Origin: Micromonospora ferruginea
Lineage (GTDB): Bacteria > Actinomycetota > Actinomycetes > Mycobacteriales > Micromonosporaceae
Assembly (NCBI RefSeq): GCF_013694245.2
Contig: NZ_CP059322.2
Location: forward strand, 3,727,001-3,791,000
DNA length: 64,000 nucleotides
Direction: 5' to 3'
The notes under the pieces were generated by a model. The model made no database searches, was not told the origin of the DNA, and worked only from the letters and a program-made list of their open reading frames with translations. Within the stretch, counting starts at the first letter, position 1, and every line of letters starts with the position of its first letter. The position numbers and the translations under genes are program-made. Below, piece after piece: positions 15,745 through 23,854 of the stretch.

Positions 15745-17631
15745 GTGGCCGTGCCGGTGGTAGACCCTCCTCTGAACTCCTCGTCCGTCGAGGTGGACGC
15801 CGTCGCGGCGGACTCGCCGCCCCGGCCCCGTCGCCGACCGGCGCGCGCCGACATGCTGGCCATCGGAGCCTATGCGCTGCTCGGCGTTCTCGTCTGCCTC
15901 AACTACTGGGTCGACGTGCAGCACCGGGTGTCCTCGCACCTGCCCACCGACCACAGTTGGTTCGAGTGGCTGTTCGCACACGGCGCGTACTCGGTGCGCC
16001 ACCTGGAGAACCCGCTGTTCACCGCCCGGCAGAACGCGCCGGACGGGGTGAACATGATGGCGAACACCTCGCTGCTCGGGGTGACGCTGCCGCTGGCGCC
16101 GCTGACCATGCTGCTCGGCCCGCAGGTGATGTACGCGCTCTACCTCGGCGCGGCGTTGTCGGCGACCGCCGCCACGTCCTACTGGGTGCTCTCGAAGCAC
16201 CTGGTCCGCTCCCGGGCTGCGGCGTTCGCCGGGGGCGCGTTCCTCGGCTTCGCGCCGGGCGTCGTGCACCACGCCAACGGGCAGCCGAACTTCGTGTCGA
16301 ACTTCCTGCTCCCGCTGATCGTGTCCCGGGTGCTGCGCCTCGGCGAGCCGGGCTGCTGGCGGCGCAACGGCGTGGCGCTCGGGCTGCTGGTGGCGTACCA
16401 GATCTTCATCAACGAGGAGATGCTGCTGCTCACCGCGCTGGCCTGCCTGGTCGTGGTGGTGGCGTACGCGGTCCAGCGACCGCGCGCGGCGCGGCAGCGG
16501 GCCGGCACGTTCCTGGCCGCGATGGGCGTCGGTGGCGGGGTGGCGCTGCTGCTCACCGCGTACCCGATCTGGTTCCAGTTCAACGGCCCGCAGTCCTACC
16601 GAGGGTTGCAGGGCGGGGTCTTCCACAACTGGGGCGAGGACCTGATGGCCTTCGTCACGTTCGCCCGGGACACCGTGGCCGGCGACGAGGCGGTGGAGAA
16701 GACCATCGGGCTGACCGAGCAGAACACCTGGTTCGGCTGGCCGCTGGTGCTGGTCGCGCTGGCCGCGCTGGTGCTGCTGGTCCGCCGCTCGGTGCCGGCC
16801 CGGATCCTGGCCGTGCTGGTGGTCCTGTTCACCGTCGCCTCGATCGGGCCGGTGGTGCGCTTCGACGGCGTGGAGACCGACGTCGCCGGGCCGTGGGCGT
16901 ACGTGCCGGACGACCTGCCGCTGGTCGAGATGATGATGCCGACCCGGTTGAGCCTGGTGGTGGTCGGCGCGGTCGGCGTGCTGCTGGCGCTGGCCTGGGA
17001 CACGCTGGCGCGGGCCGGCCGCCCGCCGGTGCCCGCGCCCCGGGCCGGCGACCACGACCACGACACCGACGCCGACGCCGTCTCCGGCAGTGGCGGGTCG
17101 GGCCGCCGGCGGGCGGTACGCCTGGTCGGCTACGCCGCGATCGTGGCCGCCCTGCTGCCGCTGTTCCCGCGCCCGCTGCCGGCGCAGCGGATCGACCCGC
17201 CGCCGCACTTCATCACCTCCGGCGGCTGGCGCCCGTACGTGCCGGCCGGCCGGACGCTGGTGCCGGTGCCGATCCCGAGCAACGTGCACGGCCTGCCGAC
17301 GCTGCGCTGGAGCGCGCTGACCGGGCAGGAGTTCCCGATCCCGGCCGGCTACTTCATCGGCCCCAACGCGGCCGGCGAGGGGGTCTTCGGCGCGCCGAAC
17401 CGACCGACCAGCACGCTGATCTACGCCACCATGGACGCCGACCGGGTCCCCGAGATCACCGCGGAGAACCGGCGCCAGGCGATCGAGGACCTGCGCTTCT
17501 GGCGGGCGTCGGTGGTGGTGCTCGGCGCGAACCCGCGCGAGGCGGTGCTGCGCGACCTGCTGACCGCCCTGCTCGGCCCCCCACAGCAGATCGACGACGT
17601 CGCCCTGTGGGACGTCCGCGACCGCGTGTAA
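15745..17631 (+). CDS. Polytopic membrane protein, GT-C-like family, copy 1
   Basis: A 628-residue integral membrane protein with about 10-12 hydrophobic segments and a C-terminal soluble part. Signature segments are DHSWFEWLFAHG after the first helix, DGVNMMANTS before the second and FINEEMLLL mid-protein. The architecture (an early acidic residue in the first outside loop, many helices) resembles GT-C glycosyltransferases, but the family is to my knowledge uncharacterised. Two paralogues lie immediately downstream on the other strand. The stop codon TAA is supplied by a 54-bp repeat (copy B), so the last residues may be set by that insertion. Confidence 0.78.
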   Translation: MAVPVVDPPLNSSSVEVDAVAADSPPRPRRRPARADMLAIGAYALLGVLVCLNYWVDVQHRVSSHLPTDHSWFEWLFAHGAYSVRHLENPLFTARQNAPDGVNMMANTSLLGVTLPLAPLTMLLGPQVMYALYLGAALSATAATSYWVLSKHLVRSRAAAFAGGAFLGFAPGVVHHANGQPNFVSNFLLPLIVSRVLRLGEPGCWRRNGVALGLLVAYQIFINEEMLLLTALACLVVVVAYAVQRPRAARQRAGTFLAAMGVGGGVALLLTAYPIWFQFNGPQSYRGLQGGVFHNWGEDLMAFVTFARDTVAGDEAVEKTIGLTEQNTWFGWPLVLVALAALVLLVRRSVPARILAVLVVLFTVASIGPVVRFDGVETDVAGPWAYVPDDLPLVEMMMPTRLSLVVVGAVGVLLALAWDTLARAGRPPVPAPRAGDHDHDTDADAVSGSGGSGRRRAVRLVGYAAIVAALLPLFPRPLPAQRIDPPPHFITSGGWRPYVPAGRTLVPVPIPSNVHGLPTLRWSALTGQEFPIPAGYFIGPNAAGEGVFGAPNRPTSTLIYATMDADRVPEITAENRRQAIEDLRFWRASVVVLGANPREAVLRDLLTALLGPPQQIDDVALWDVRDRV

Positions 17632-17681
17632 GGCGGGGGCCCCCATTAACGTTTTCGGTAGAGGCGGGGCCCCCTTTTAAC
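17628..17681 (-). repeat. 54-bp gene-end element, copy B
   Basis: Reverse-oriented copy starting GTAAGGCGGGGGCCCC and containing CGTTTTCGGTAGAG, the reverse complement of the core. The first TAA is the stop codon of the preceding rightward gene. It lies between convergent genes. Confidence 0.9.
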
Positions 17682-17689
17682 AGCCACCT

Positions 17690-17712
17690 GTTAAGCGGGG
17701 CCCCCTCCTAAC
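17690..17712. repeat. Half copy of the 54-bp element
   Basis: A single 23-bp half unit beginning GTTAAGCGGGGCCCC and ending CTCCTAAC. It lies eight bases after copy B and eleven bases before the stop of the leftward gene at 17724. It shows that half units exist alone. Confidence 0.8.
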
Positions 17713-17723
17713 GAGCCCGACCG

Positions 17724-19517
17724 TCAGCGGAGCAGGGGGCGGACGTCCCACAGGTAGCCGCCGGCGACGTCCCGGCCGGGGCCGACCAGGGCGTCCACCG
17801 TCGCCCGCACCGGGTCGGCGGGCGAGGAGTCGGCCTGCACCAGCGCCGCCGCCCGCCAGTGCCGCAGGTCCGCCACCGCCTGCCGGCGTTCCGCGTCACC
17901 GACCGGCGGCACCTGACCGGTCTCCGCGGCCCGGCGCAGCAGCAGCGAGGTCGGCCGGTCCGGCGCGCCCCACCGGGCGGCCGGGTCGCTGGCCGAGCGC
18001 GGCCCGATGAAGTAGCCGCCCGGCGCGTCGAAGGCCAGCCCGGTGCGCGCCGACCAGAACATCGCCGGGCTGACCGCCGCGCCGGTCACCGGCGGGACCG
18101 GCACCAGCGTGCGGCCGGCCGGCACGTACGCCCGCCAGTCGCCGCCGGCCACCACGGCCGGCACCGGCGTGACCGGCACGGTGCGGATCGGGGTCGGGGT
18201 GAGCGGCAGCAGCGCGGCGGCGACCGCGCCGGCCCACGGCGCCCAGGCGCGGACGCCGCCGCGCCGGACCCGGTCCACGGCCAGCGCCAGCAGCACGCCC
18301 ACCACCGGCACGCAGACCAGCGCGAACCGGGCCGGCACCACCAGGTCGAGCAGCGGCACGTCGGCGAGCAGCCGGTACGGGCCGGGCAGCCCGGTGTCGC
18401 GCCGGTTCACCACCACCGTGGCGCCGAGCGAGAGCGACGCGAACAGCAGCCCGCAGACGGCCAGCGCGCGCACCAGCGGACGCCGCCACAGCCGCACCAC
18501 CACGAGCACCGCCAGCAGCGGCAGGAACGGCCCGAAGAACGAGTTCTGCTCGGTGGGGTTCGGCGACAGCAGCCCGGCGCGGTGGGCGTCCCCGACCACG
18601 GTCTGCCGGGCGGCGGCGGTGAACGAGGCCAGGTCCAGCCGGTAGCCGCGGGTGTGGAACGGCATCCCGCCGTAGTGGCCCGGTCCGAAGAACTGGAACC
18701 ACAGCGGGTACGCCAGCAGCACGCCGGCCACCAGCGCGCCGAGCCCCAGCCGGCGGGCCACCACGGGCGCCAGCCGGCGCGCGGCGGCCCGGTCGGCCAG
18801 CGCGTACGCCCCGGCCAGCACGCCGGCCGCCAGGGCCAGGAAGAGCAGCACCTCCTCGCCGAGGAACACCTGGTAGGCGACGGCCAGCCCGAGCAGCACG
18901 CCGTCGCGGCGCACCCGGTCGGTGGCCGGGCGGAACACCAGCGCGAGGATCACCGGCACCAGGAACTGGGCGGCCATGTGCAGGTGCGCCCCGGCCTGCG
19001 CCACCATCCCGGGGGCGAAGCCGCAGCAGAGCCCGCCCACCGCGGCGGCGGCCCGGGAGCGGACCAGCCGGCGGGCGAGCAGCGCGTACCAGGCGGTGGC
19101 GGTGCCGGCGAGGCTGAGCGCCACCGCGACCAGGAAGGCGGCCTGGGAGCCGAACGCCACGGTGACCGGGGTGAGCGGCACGCCCAACCCGAGCACCGAG
19201 GTGTTGGCCATCAGGTTCACCCCGTGCGGCACGTTCAGCGCGGCGCTGTGCAGCGGGTTCTCGCCGCCGGTGACCGCGCGGGCGGCCCGGGCCAGCATCC
19301 ACTCGAACAGCATCTGGTCGCCGGCCTGGTGGAACAGCCGGTCCGGGCGGCGCCACTGGTCGGCGGTGAGCAGCACGGCCAGGGCGAGGTAGCCGGCCAC
19401 CACGAGCGCGTCGACGGGTCGGGGCCGCCACCGGCGCCGGGGCGCGGGCTCGGGGCGGACCGCCGCCGGCGCGCTCAGGCGGATCGGTCGGTCAGTGTCC
19501 GGACGTCCCACACCCAC
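17724..19517 (-). CDS. Polytopic membrane protein, GT-C-like family, copy 2
   Basis: A 597-residue paralogue of the proteins on either side, with GDQMLFEWMLARAA, HGVNLMANTS and an NHLHM-like loop (AHLHMAAQFLVP). The start is uncertain. The GTG at 19517 has GGAG eight bases upstream and gives a cytosolic tail like the paralogues, but overlaps the upstream gene by 43 bp. The next usable start, a GTG at 19403, falls at the first helix. The overlap implies translational coupling with copy 3. Role unknown; transfer of a lipid-linked sugar is only an analogy from topology. Confidence 0.72.
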   Translation of the reverse strand: MGVGRPDTDRPIRLSAPAAVRPEPAPRRRWRPRPVDALVVAGYLALAVLLTADQWRRPDRLFHQAGDQMLFEWMLARAARAVTGGENPLHSAALNVPHGVNLMANTSVLGLGVPLTPVTVAFGSQAAFLVAVALSLAGTATAWYALLARRLVRSRAAAAVGGLCCGFAPGMVAQAGAHLHMAAQFLVPVILALVFRPATDRVRRDGVLLGLAVAYQVFLGEEVLLFLALAAGVLAGAYALADRAAARRLAPVVARRLGLGALVAGVLLAYPLWFQFFGPGHYGGMPFHTRGYRLDLASFTAAARQTVVGDAHRAGLLSPNPTEQNSFFGPFLPLLAVLVVVRLWRRPLVRALAVCGLLFASLSLGATVVVNRRDTGLPGPYRLLADVPLLDLVVPARFALVCVPVVGVLLALAVDRVRRGGVRAWAPWAGAVAAALLPLTPTPIRTVPVTPVPAVVAGGDWRAYVPAGRTLVPVPPVTGAAVSPAMFWSARTGLAFDAPGGYFIGPRSASDPAARWGAPDRPTSLLLRRAAETGQVPPVGDAERRQAVADLRHWRAAALVQADSSPADPVRATVDALVGPGRDVAGGYLWDVRPLLR

Positions 19518-21385
19518 ACGTCCAGCTCCTGCCGGGCGGGCCCGACCAACTGCTCCACGGTGCGGCGCAGCGGTTCGGCGTTCTGCTCGTCCAGCGGCAG
19601 CACCACCACCGCCGCGTTCCAGTGCCGCAGTTCGTCCAGGAAGCGGCGGCGCTGCCGGTCGTCGAGCTTCGGCGTACGCCCGGTGGACGCCACGTCGGCA
19701 AGCATCTCGCCGATGCCGCTGCGCCGGCCGCCGAAGCGACCCGGGTCGCCGGTGACGCCGTTGCGCGGGGCGAGGAAGTAGCCGCCGGGAATCTTGAAGT
19801 CGAGGTCGGTGCTGGCCGCCCAGCGCATCGGGTCGGTGTTGCCCATCGCCGGCACCGGCACCGAGACCAGCGTCTGGTCCGGCCCGACGTACTCCCGCCA
19901 CCGGTCGGCGGTGATGAACTCCGGCACCGGCGGTCGGGTGGTGACCCGCAGCGGCATCGGCGCGATCGGCAGCAGCGCGAAGACCAGGCCCGCCGCGGTG
20001 AGCGTCCGCGCGGTCCGCCGCTCCACGCCGCGCAACACCCAGGCACGGCGCACCGCGTACGCCAGCAGCACCGCGACGGTCACGCCGGTGATCAGGCCGA
20101 ACCGGGTCGGCACCACGGCGTCCAGCAGCGGCAGCCGCACCAGCAGCTCCCACGGGCCGGTGGCCAGGTCCCGGTCCCACCAGGAGATCCGCTCGCCGAG
20201 CGAGAGCACGGCGAAGAACAGCCCGGTCGCGGCGAGCGCCCGGACCATCACGTCCCGGCGCAGCCAGATGACGATCCCCACGGTCAGCAGCGACAGGCTC
20301 CAGCCGAAGAAGGCGTTCTCCTCCGAGTAGTTCGGGGCCAGGTTGACGTTGGCCCGCTCGTTGCCGCCGAACGTGGGCGAGCCGGGCGCCACGAACGCGG
20401 CGATGTCGTTGCCGTAGTCGCGTACCGCGTCGCTGAGCCCGTGGTAGGCCATCGGCCCGGCGAACTGCACCCAGAGCGGGTACGCCAGCAGCGCGCCGGC
20501 CAGCACCGCGCAGACCGCCAGCCCGGCGCCGAGGGGCCGCCACGCGGCGGCCCACCGATCGCGCTGCTGCACCAGCACGGCGAGCAGGAACACGCCCAGG
20601 GCGAGCGCGGTGAAGAGCAGGATCTCCTCGTTGATGAACGCCTGCGCGACGACCAGCAGGGCGAGCAGCGCGCCGTCGCGGACCGGCCGGGTGGACCGGG
20701 TCAGCACCAGCACCCGCCAGACGATGAACGGCAGCAGGAACTGGCTGATGATGTTCGGGTGCCAGTTGGCGTGCGAGAGCATGGCCGGGGAGAAGCCGCA
20801 GAACCAGGCGCCTACCGCGGCGGCCGGCCGGTGCCGGACCAGGTGCCGGGAGAGCACCCGGTACCAGGCGGCGGCGGTGCCGGCCAGACCGATGGTGACC
20901 AGCGTGACGAAGGAGACCGCCGGTCCGAACAGGAGGGTCACCGGCACCATCGGGATGCCGAGCGCCAGGATGGCGGTGTTCGCCATCAGGTTGACCCCGT
21001 CGGGATAGTTGAACTGCTCGGTGAAGAACGGGAACTCGCCGTGCAGCACCACCCGCACCGAGTGGGCCAGGAAGAACTGCACCTGCGCCGGGTCGCTGCT
21101 GTAGAGCGCCGCCACCCGGCCGGCCGGGTCGGCCCAGATGCCGCTGGTCACCCAGACCGCGGCGAGGGCAAAGGCGGCGTACACGACGAGGTCGATGCGG
21201 CGGCGGGTCCACCGCCAGCGCCACCGGCGTCGGGCGGCCGGCGGCTCGGGCTCGGCGGTGGGTGCGGGCGGCCCGACCGGAGGCTCACGGCGGGTGACCG
21301 GCGGTGGATCGAGGGTGACGGATCGGGAGCCCGTCGGGGCGTCGGCGGCCGGCGTCGAGGCGCCGCGGGTCTCGGCAGGCGTCAC
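19475..21385 (-). CDS. Polytopic membrane protein, GT-C-like family, copy 3
   Basis: A 636-residue membrane protein and third member of the local family. A long charged N-terminal tail (about 55 residues, Pro-rich then RRRWRWRWTRRR) precedes the first helix. Signatures are SSDPAQVQFFLAHS, DGVNLMANTA and FINEEILLF. The GTG start lies nine bases after TAGACT on the minus strand, so the transcript may be leaderless or nearly so. It overlaps copy 2 downstream, forming a two-gene unit. It is divergent from the lipoprotein at 21541. Confidence 0.78.
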   Translation of the reverse strand: MTPAETRGASTPAADAPTGSRSVTLDPPPVTRREPPVGPPAPTAEPEPPAARRRWRWRWTRRRIDLVVYAAFALAAVWVTSGIWADPAGRVAALYSSDPAQVQFFLAHSVRVVLHGEFPFFTEQFNYPDGVNLMANTAILALGIPMVPVTLLFGPAVSFVTLVTIGLAGTAAAWYRVLSRHLVRHRPAAAVGAWFCGFSPAMLSHANWHPNIISQFLLPFIVWRVLVLTRSTRPVRDGALLALLVVAQAFINEEILLFTALALGVFLLAVLVQQRDRWAAAWRPLGAGLAVCAVLAGALLAYPLWVQFAGPMAYHGLSDAVRDYGNDIAAFVAPGSPTFGGNERANVNLAPNYSEENAFFGWSLSLLTVGIVIWLRRDVMVRALAATGLFFAVLSLGERISWWDRDLATGPWELLVRLPLLDAVVPTRFGLITGVTVAVLLAYAVRRAWVLRGVERRTARTLTAAGLVFALLPIAPMPLRVTTRPPVPEFITADRWREYVGPDQTLVSVPVPAMGNTDPMRWAASTDLDFKIPGGYFLAPRNGVTGDPGRFGGRRSGIGEMLADVASTGRTPKLDDRQRRRFLDELRHWNAAVVVLPLDEQNAEPLRRTVEQLVGPARQELDVWVWDVRTLTDRSA

Positions 21386-21540
21386 AGTCGGCGGAGTCTA
21401 CCGGAGGCGGATATTGACACACGAATCGCACGTCACGTTCCGCGACGGTCGTCCCGCCGTGGGGGCGAACCGGGCGCGTCCGGGTGCGGGTCGTCTCGTA
21501 CCATGTGGGCTTCCGACCGACGACCGGCGAGGGGATCAGG

Positions 21541-22827
21541 GTGCTTTCAGCCCGCCGAGGCGCTGTGACGGGCACCGCGCTGGCCGCGTTGCTGCTGGCC
21601 ACGGCCGGTTGTGGGCCGGTCGCCGAACGGCGGCCGGCGGATCTGCGGGTCGGCTACGACAGCCTGGACGGCACGCTCGCGGTGTGGCCGCCGCGCGGCA
21701 GCCTGGCCCGCGACGCCGCCGCCACCGCCGCGATCACCGCCGCGGTGCGGGACTGGCGCTCCCCGGTGGACGACCGCGCCCACCTGCCGTCCTCCGGCAT
21801 CCTGTTCTCCGGTCAGGTGGCCGGCGCCCCGCTGGCGCTGGTCGCCGCCGACGTGCCCGGCGAGTCCGCCTCCTGGCTGCTGCAACTGGACCGGGACGGG
21901 CAGCGGTGGCGGGTGACCCACGCCACCGAGTACACCGACCCCGGCTACCTGGTCTATTCCGACGTGCTGCCGGTGGGGGCGCCCACCGGCCGCCGCTACC
22001 TCACCTCCGCCCGGGTGGAGCGCCTGCTCGGCCCGGACGGCCGGGCGGTGCCGGGCACCGACGGCGTGACCGAGCCGGTCGCCGTGCCGGCCTGCCGGGC
22101 CGTCGAGCTGACCGCGACGCTGCGACCCACGCCGTCGCTGCCGCGCGGCCGGGCCGCCGACCGCGTCCTCGACCTGGGTACGGCCACCGAGGCCCCCCGC
22201 TACCCGCTGGTCCGCGACGAGACCGGCTCCGGCAAGCGCGCCCTGACCGGCCTGGACACCTGTGTCCTGGGCGGCGAGCAGGGCCCGTTCGGCAGCGCGC
22301 CGCGCCGCATCGGCGACCGTGCGGCGCCCCGGTCCGCGCCGGAGTCCTGGCCGATGGCGAAGCTCGCGACCCGGGCGTTGGGCTCGGTGGCCCTCGGCGG
22401 CGGCGAGCCCGGTGACCTGGAGCAGCTCACCTGGGAGACGCCGAGCGGGACGATGACCGCCGTGCTCTACCGCCCGGCCGGCGGCGGCACCCCGGTGGTG
22501 TCCCCCGCCGACCGCTCCACCACGTTGCAGGCCTACCACCTGCCGCTGCCCGGGCAGCCGCTCGCGGTGCTGACCTGGCGGACCCGGGACGCCTCCTTCG
22601 CCGCGCCGCCCGGCACCACCCGCCTGGTCGACCGTCCCGGCCTCGTGGTGGTCGAGCAGACCGACGCCAAGCAGACGTTCAGCCTGGCCGGCACCGAGAA
22701 GACCTGGTACCGCTCCCTCTCCTCCCCCGCTGACCACCCCGCCCCCCACCCCCACCCCCGCCCGCAGCCGGCGTACCGGCTGCCGGCTGCCGATCATGGA
22801 GTTGTGGCGCCTGGGATGTCCGGCTAA
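21541..22827 (+). CDS. Lipoprotein of unknown function
   Basis: A 428-residue lipoprotein: an Arg-rich start, hydrophobic core and lipobox ending at C24 (LLLATAGC). The mature part has no recognised domain and includes a PAC-like pair of Cys near 184 and 240. The GTG at 21541 is preceded by GAGGGG; the frame extends upstream without a signal peptide. The 3' end is odd. After a His/Pro-rich tail (PHPHPRPQP) the frame runs into a 75-bp inverted-repeat element (22789-22863), whose loop supplies the TAA. The last dozen residues are thus element-encoded. Confidence 0.78.
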   Translation: MLSARRGAVTGTALAALLLATAGCGPVAERRPADLRVGYDSLDGTLAVWPPRGSLARDAAATAAITAAVRDWRSPVDDRAHLPSSGILFSGQVAGAPLALVAADVPGESASWLLQLDRDGQRWRVTHATEYTDPGYLVYSDVLPVGAPTGRRYLTSARVERLLGPDGRAVPGTDGVTEPVAVPACRAVELTATLRPTPSLPRGRAADRVLDLGTATEAPRYPLVRDETGSGKRALTGLDTCVLGGEQGPFGSAPRRIGDRAAPRSAPESWPMAKLATRALGSVALGGGEPGDLEQLTWETPSGTMTAVLYRPAGGGTPVVSPADRSTTLQAYHLPLPGQPLAVLTWRTRDASFAAPPGTTRLVDRPGLVVVEQTDAKQTFSLAGTEKTWYRSLSSPADHPAPHPHPRPQPAYRLPAADHGVVAPGMSG

Positions 22828-22863
22828 TCCCGATAAAGGAACCGCCACAACTCCAAGATCGGC
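22789..22863. repeat. 75-bp inverted-repeat element, family 2 copy 1
   Basis: Arms 22789-22809 and 22843-22863 (21 bp, one mismatch) contain CGATCATGGAGTTGTGGCG and its complement around a 33-base loop. A related element lies at 61733-61808. The left arm overlaps the end of the lipoprotein gene. Confidence 0.8.
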
Positions 22864-23226
22864 GAAGTTGGGCGGGCGGGGCGAGGGCCGGGCGGGGCGA
22901 GGCGAGGGCCGGGCGGGGCGGGGCGAGGGCCGGGCGGGGCGAGGCGAGGGCCGGGCGGGGCGAGGCGAGGGCCGGGCGGGGCGAGGCGAGGGCCGGGCGG
23001 GGCGAGGCGAGGGCCGGGCGAGGCGAGGCGAGGGCCGGGCGAGGCGAGGCGAGGGCCGGGCGAGGCGAGGCGAGGGCCGGGCGAGGCGAGGCGAGGGCCG
23101 GGCGAGGCGAGGCGAGGGCCGGGCGAGGCGAGGGCCGGGCGGGGCGAGGGCCGGGCGGGGCGAGGCGAGGGCCGGGCGGGGCGGGGCGAGGGCCGGGCGG
23201 GGCGAGGCGCGGGCGGGGCGGGGCGG
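22828..23226. other. Gene-free stretch between convergent genes
   Basis: After the lipoprotein stop this stretch holds only the right arm of the inverted repeat and the 21-bp tandem array. Long frames through the array on both strands are products of the 21-bp period, not genes. Confidence 0.8.
22883..23205. repeat. 21-bp tandem array, 16 copies of the GAGGGCCGGGCG core
   Basis: Units of the type GGCGAGGGCCGGGCGGGGC and GGCGAGGCGAGGGCCGGGCG repeat with a 21-bp period, some shortened to 15-17 bp. G-rich strand plus, with many G4-capable runs. The array lies between convergent gene ends at 22827 and 23227. Confidence 0.85.
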
Positions 23227-23724
23227 TCAGGGGTGGGGGCGGCGCATGCCCAGGTAGTGGGTGTGGGCGGGGGCGGGGCGGGTGGTGCCGTCGGGGTGCC
23301 AGCCGTGGCGGGCGTAGAAGGCGCGGGCTCGCATGTTGCGCTCCCACACCTCCAGGACGCCCACGGCCAGGCCCTCGGTCTCCAGATGGCGCAGAAAGTG
23401 GCCGTGCAGCGCGCTGCCGACGCCCCGGCTCCAGTGGTCCGGGTCGACGTGGAGCTGGTAGAGCTGGGCGGCGTCCGCCTCGGGCGTGTGCGGCGGGCCC
23501 ATCGCCAGCAGGCCCACCAGGCGACCGTCCGCGACGGCGCACCGGACGTGCTTGTGCGGCGCGGCGATCGCGGCGGCCCACCCGTCGCGCTGTTCCCGGG
23601 CCAGCTCCGGGGTGACGATCTCCGCGACGGTCAGCCCGCCGGCGCCGTAGTAGGCGACCCGGGCGCGGGTGTGCAGGGCGACGACGTCGTCCAGGTCACC
23701 CGCCGTGGCTTCGCGGACATCCAT
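23227..23724 (-). CDS. GNAT-family N-acetyltransferase
   Basis: A 165-residue single-domain acetyltransferase. It begins MDVREATAGDLDDVVALH. The acetyl-CoA binding segment is LHVDPDHWSRGVGSALHGHFL (motif A, RGVGS), and the last helix-strand is NMRARAFYARHGWHPDG. AGGGAGG precedes the ATG at 23724. Substrate unknown (small amine or protein N-terminus). Its stop codon sits at the edge of the 21-bp tandem array. Confidence 0.88.
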   Translation of the reverse strand: MDVREATAGDLDDVVALHTRARVAYYGAGGLTVAEIVTPELAREQRDGWAAAIAAPHKHVRCAVADGRLVGLLAMGPPHTPEADAAQLYQLHVDPDHWSRGVGSALHGHFLRHLETEGLAVGVLEVWERNMRARAFYARHGWHPDGTTRPAPAHTHYLGMRRPHP

Positions 23725-23805
23725 GCTGCGGCCCTCCCTGACCCGCCCCACCTCGCCTGGGTGCGACGGACAGCCGGACCGGAACAGGCAGGGTCCCGGA
23801 ACAGC

Positions 23806-23841
23806 GCTCGGGCGGCCCCGTGACAACGGGACCGCCCGAGC
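23806..23841 (-). terminator. Terminator downstream of dxs
   Basis: A 15-bp stem (23806-23820 and 23827-23841, one mismatch) with a TGACAA loop lies 14 bp past the dxs stop. Confidence 0.75.
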
Positions 23842-23854
23842 ACCGTAGACCGGA

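Noticed and set aside
17724..21224. A single 1166-residue leftward protein
   Set aside because: The first half is a wrong-frame reading of the membrane protein gene at 19475-21385; only the part from about 19517 is coding.
22883..23205. CRISPR array
   Set aside because: The 21-bp units are contiguous with no unique spacers and no cas genes are present.
22679..23581. Frames reading ALASPRP or GRAGRGE repeats
   Set aside because: These come from the 21-bp tandem array, whose period is a multiple of three and keeps all frames open; there is no start context or homology.
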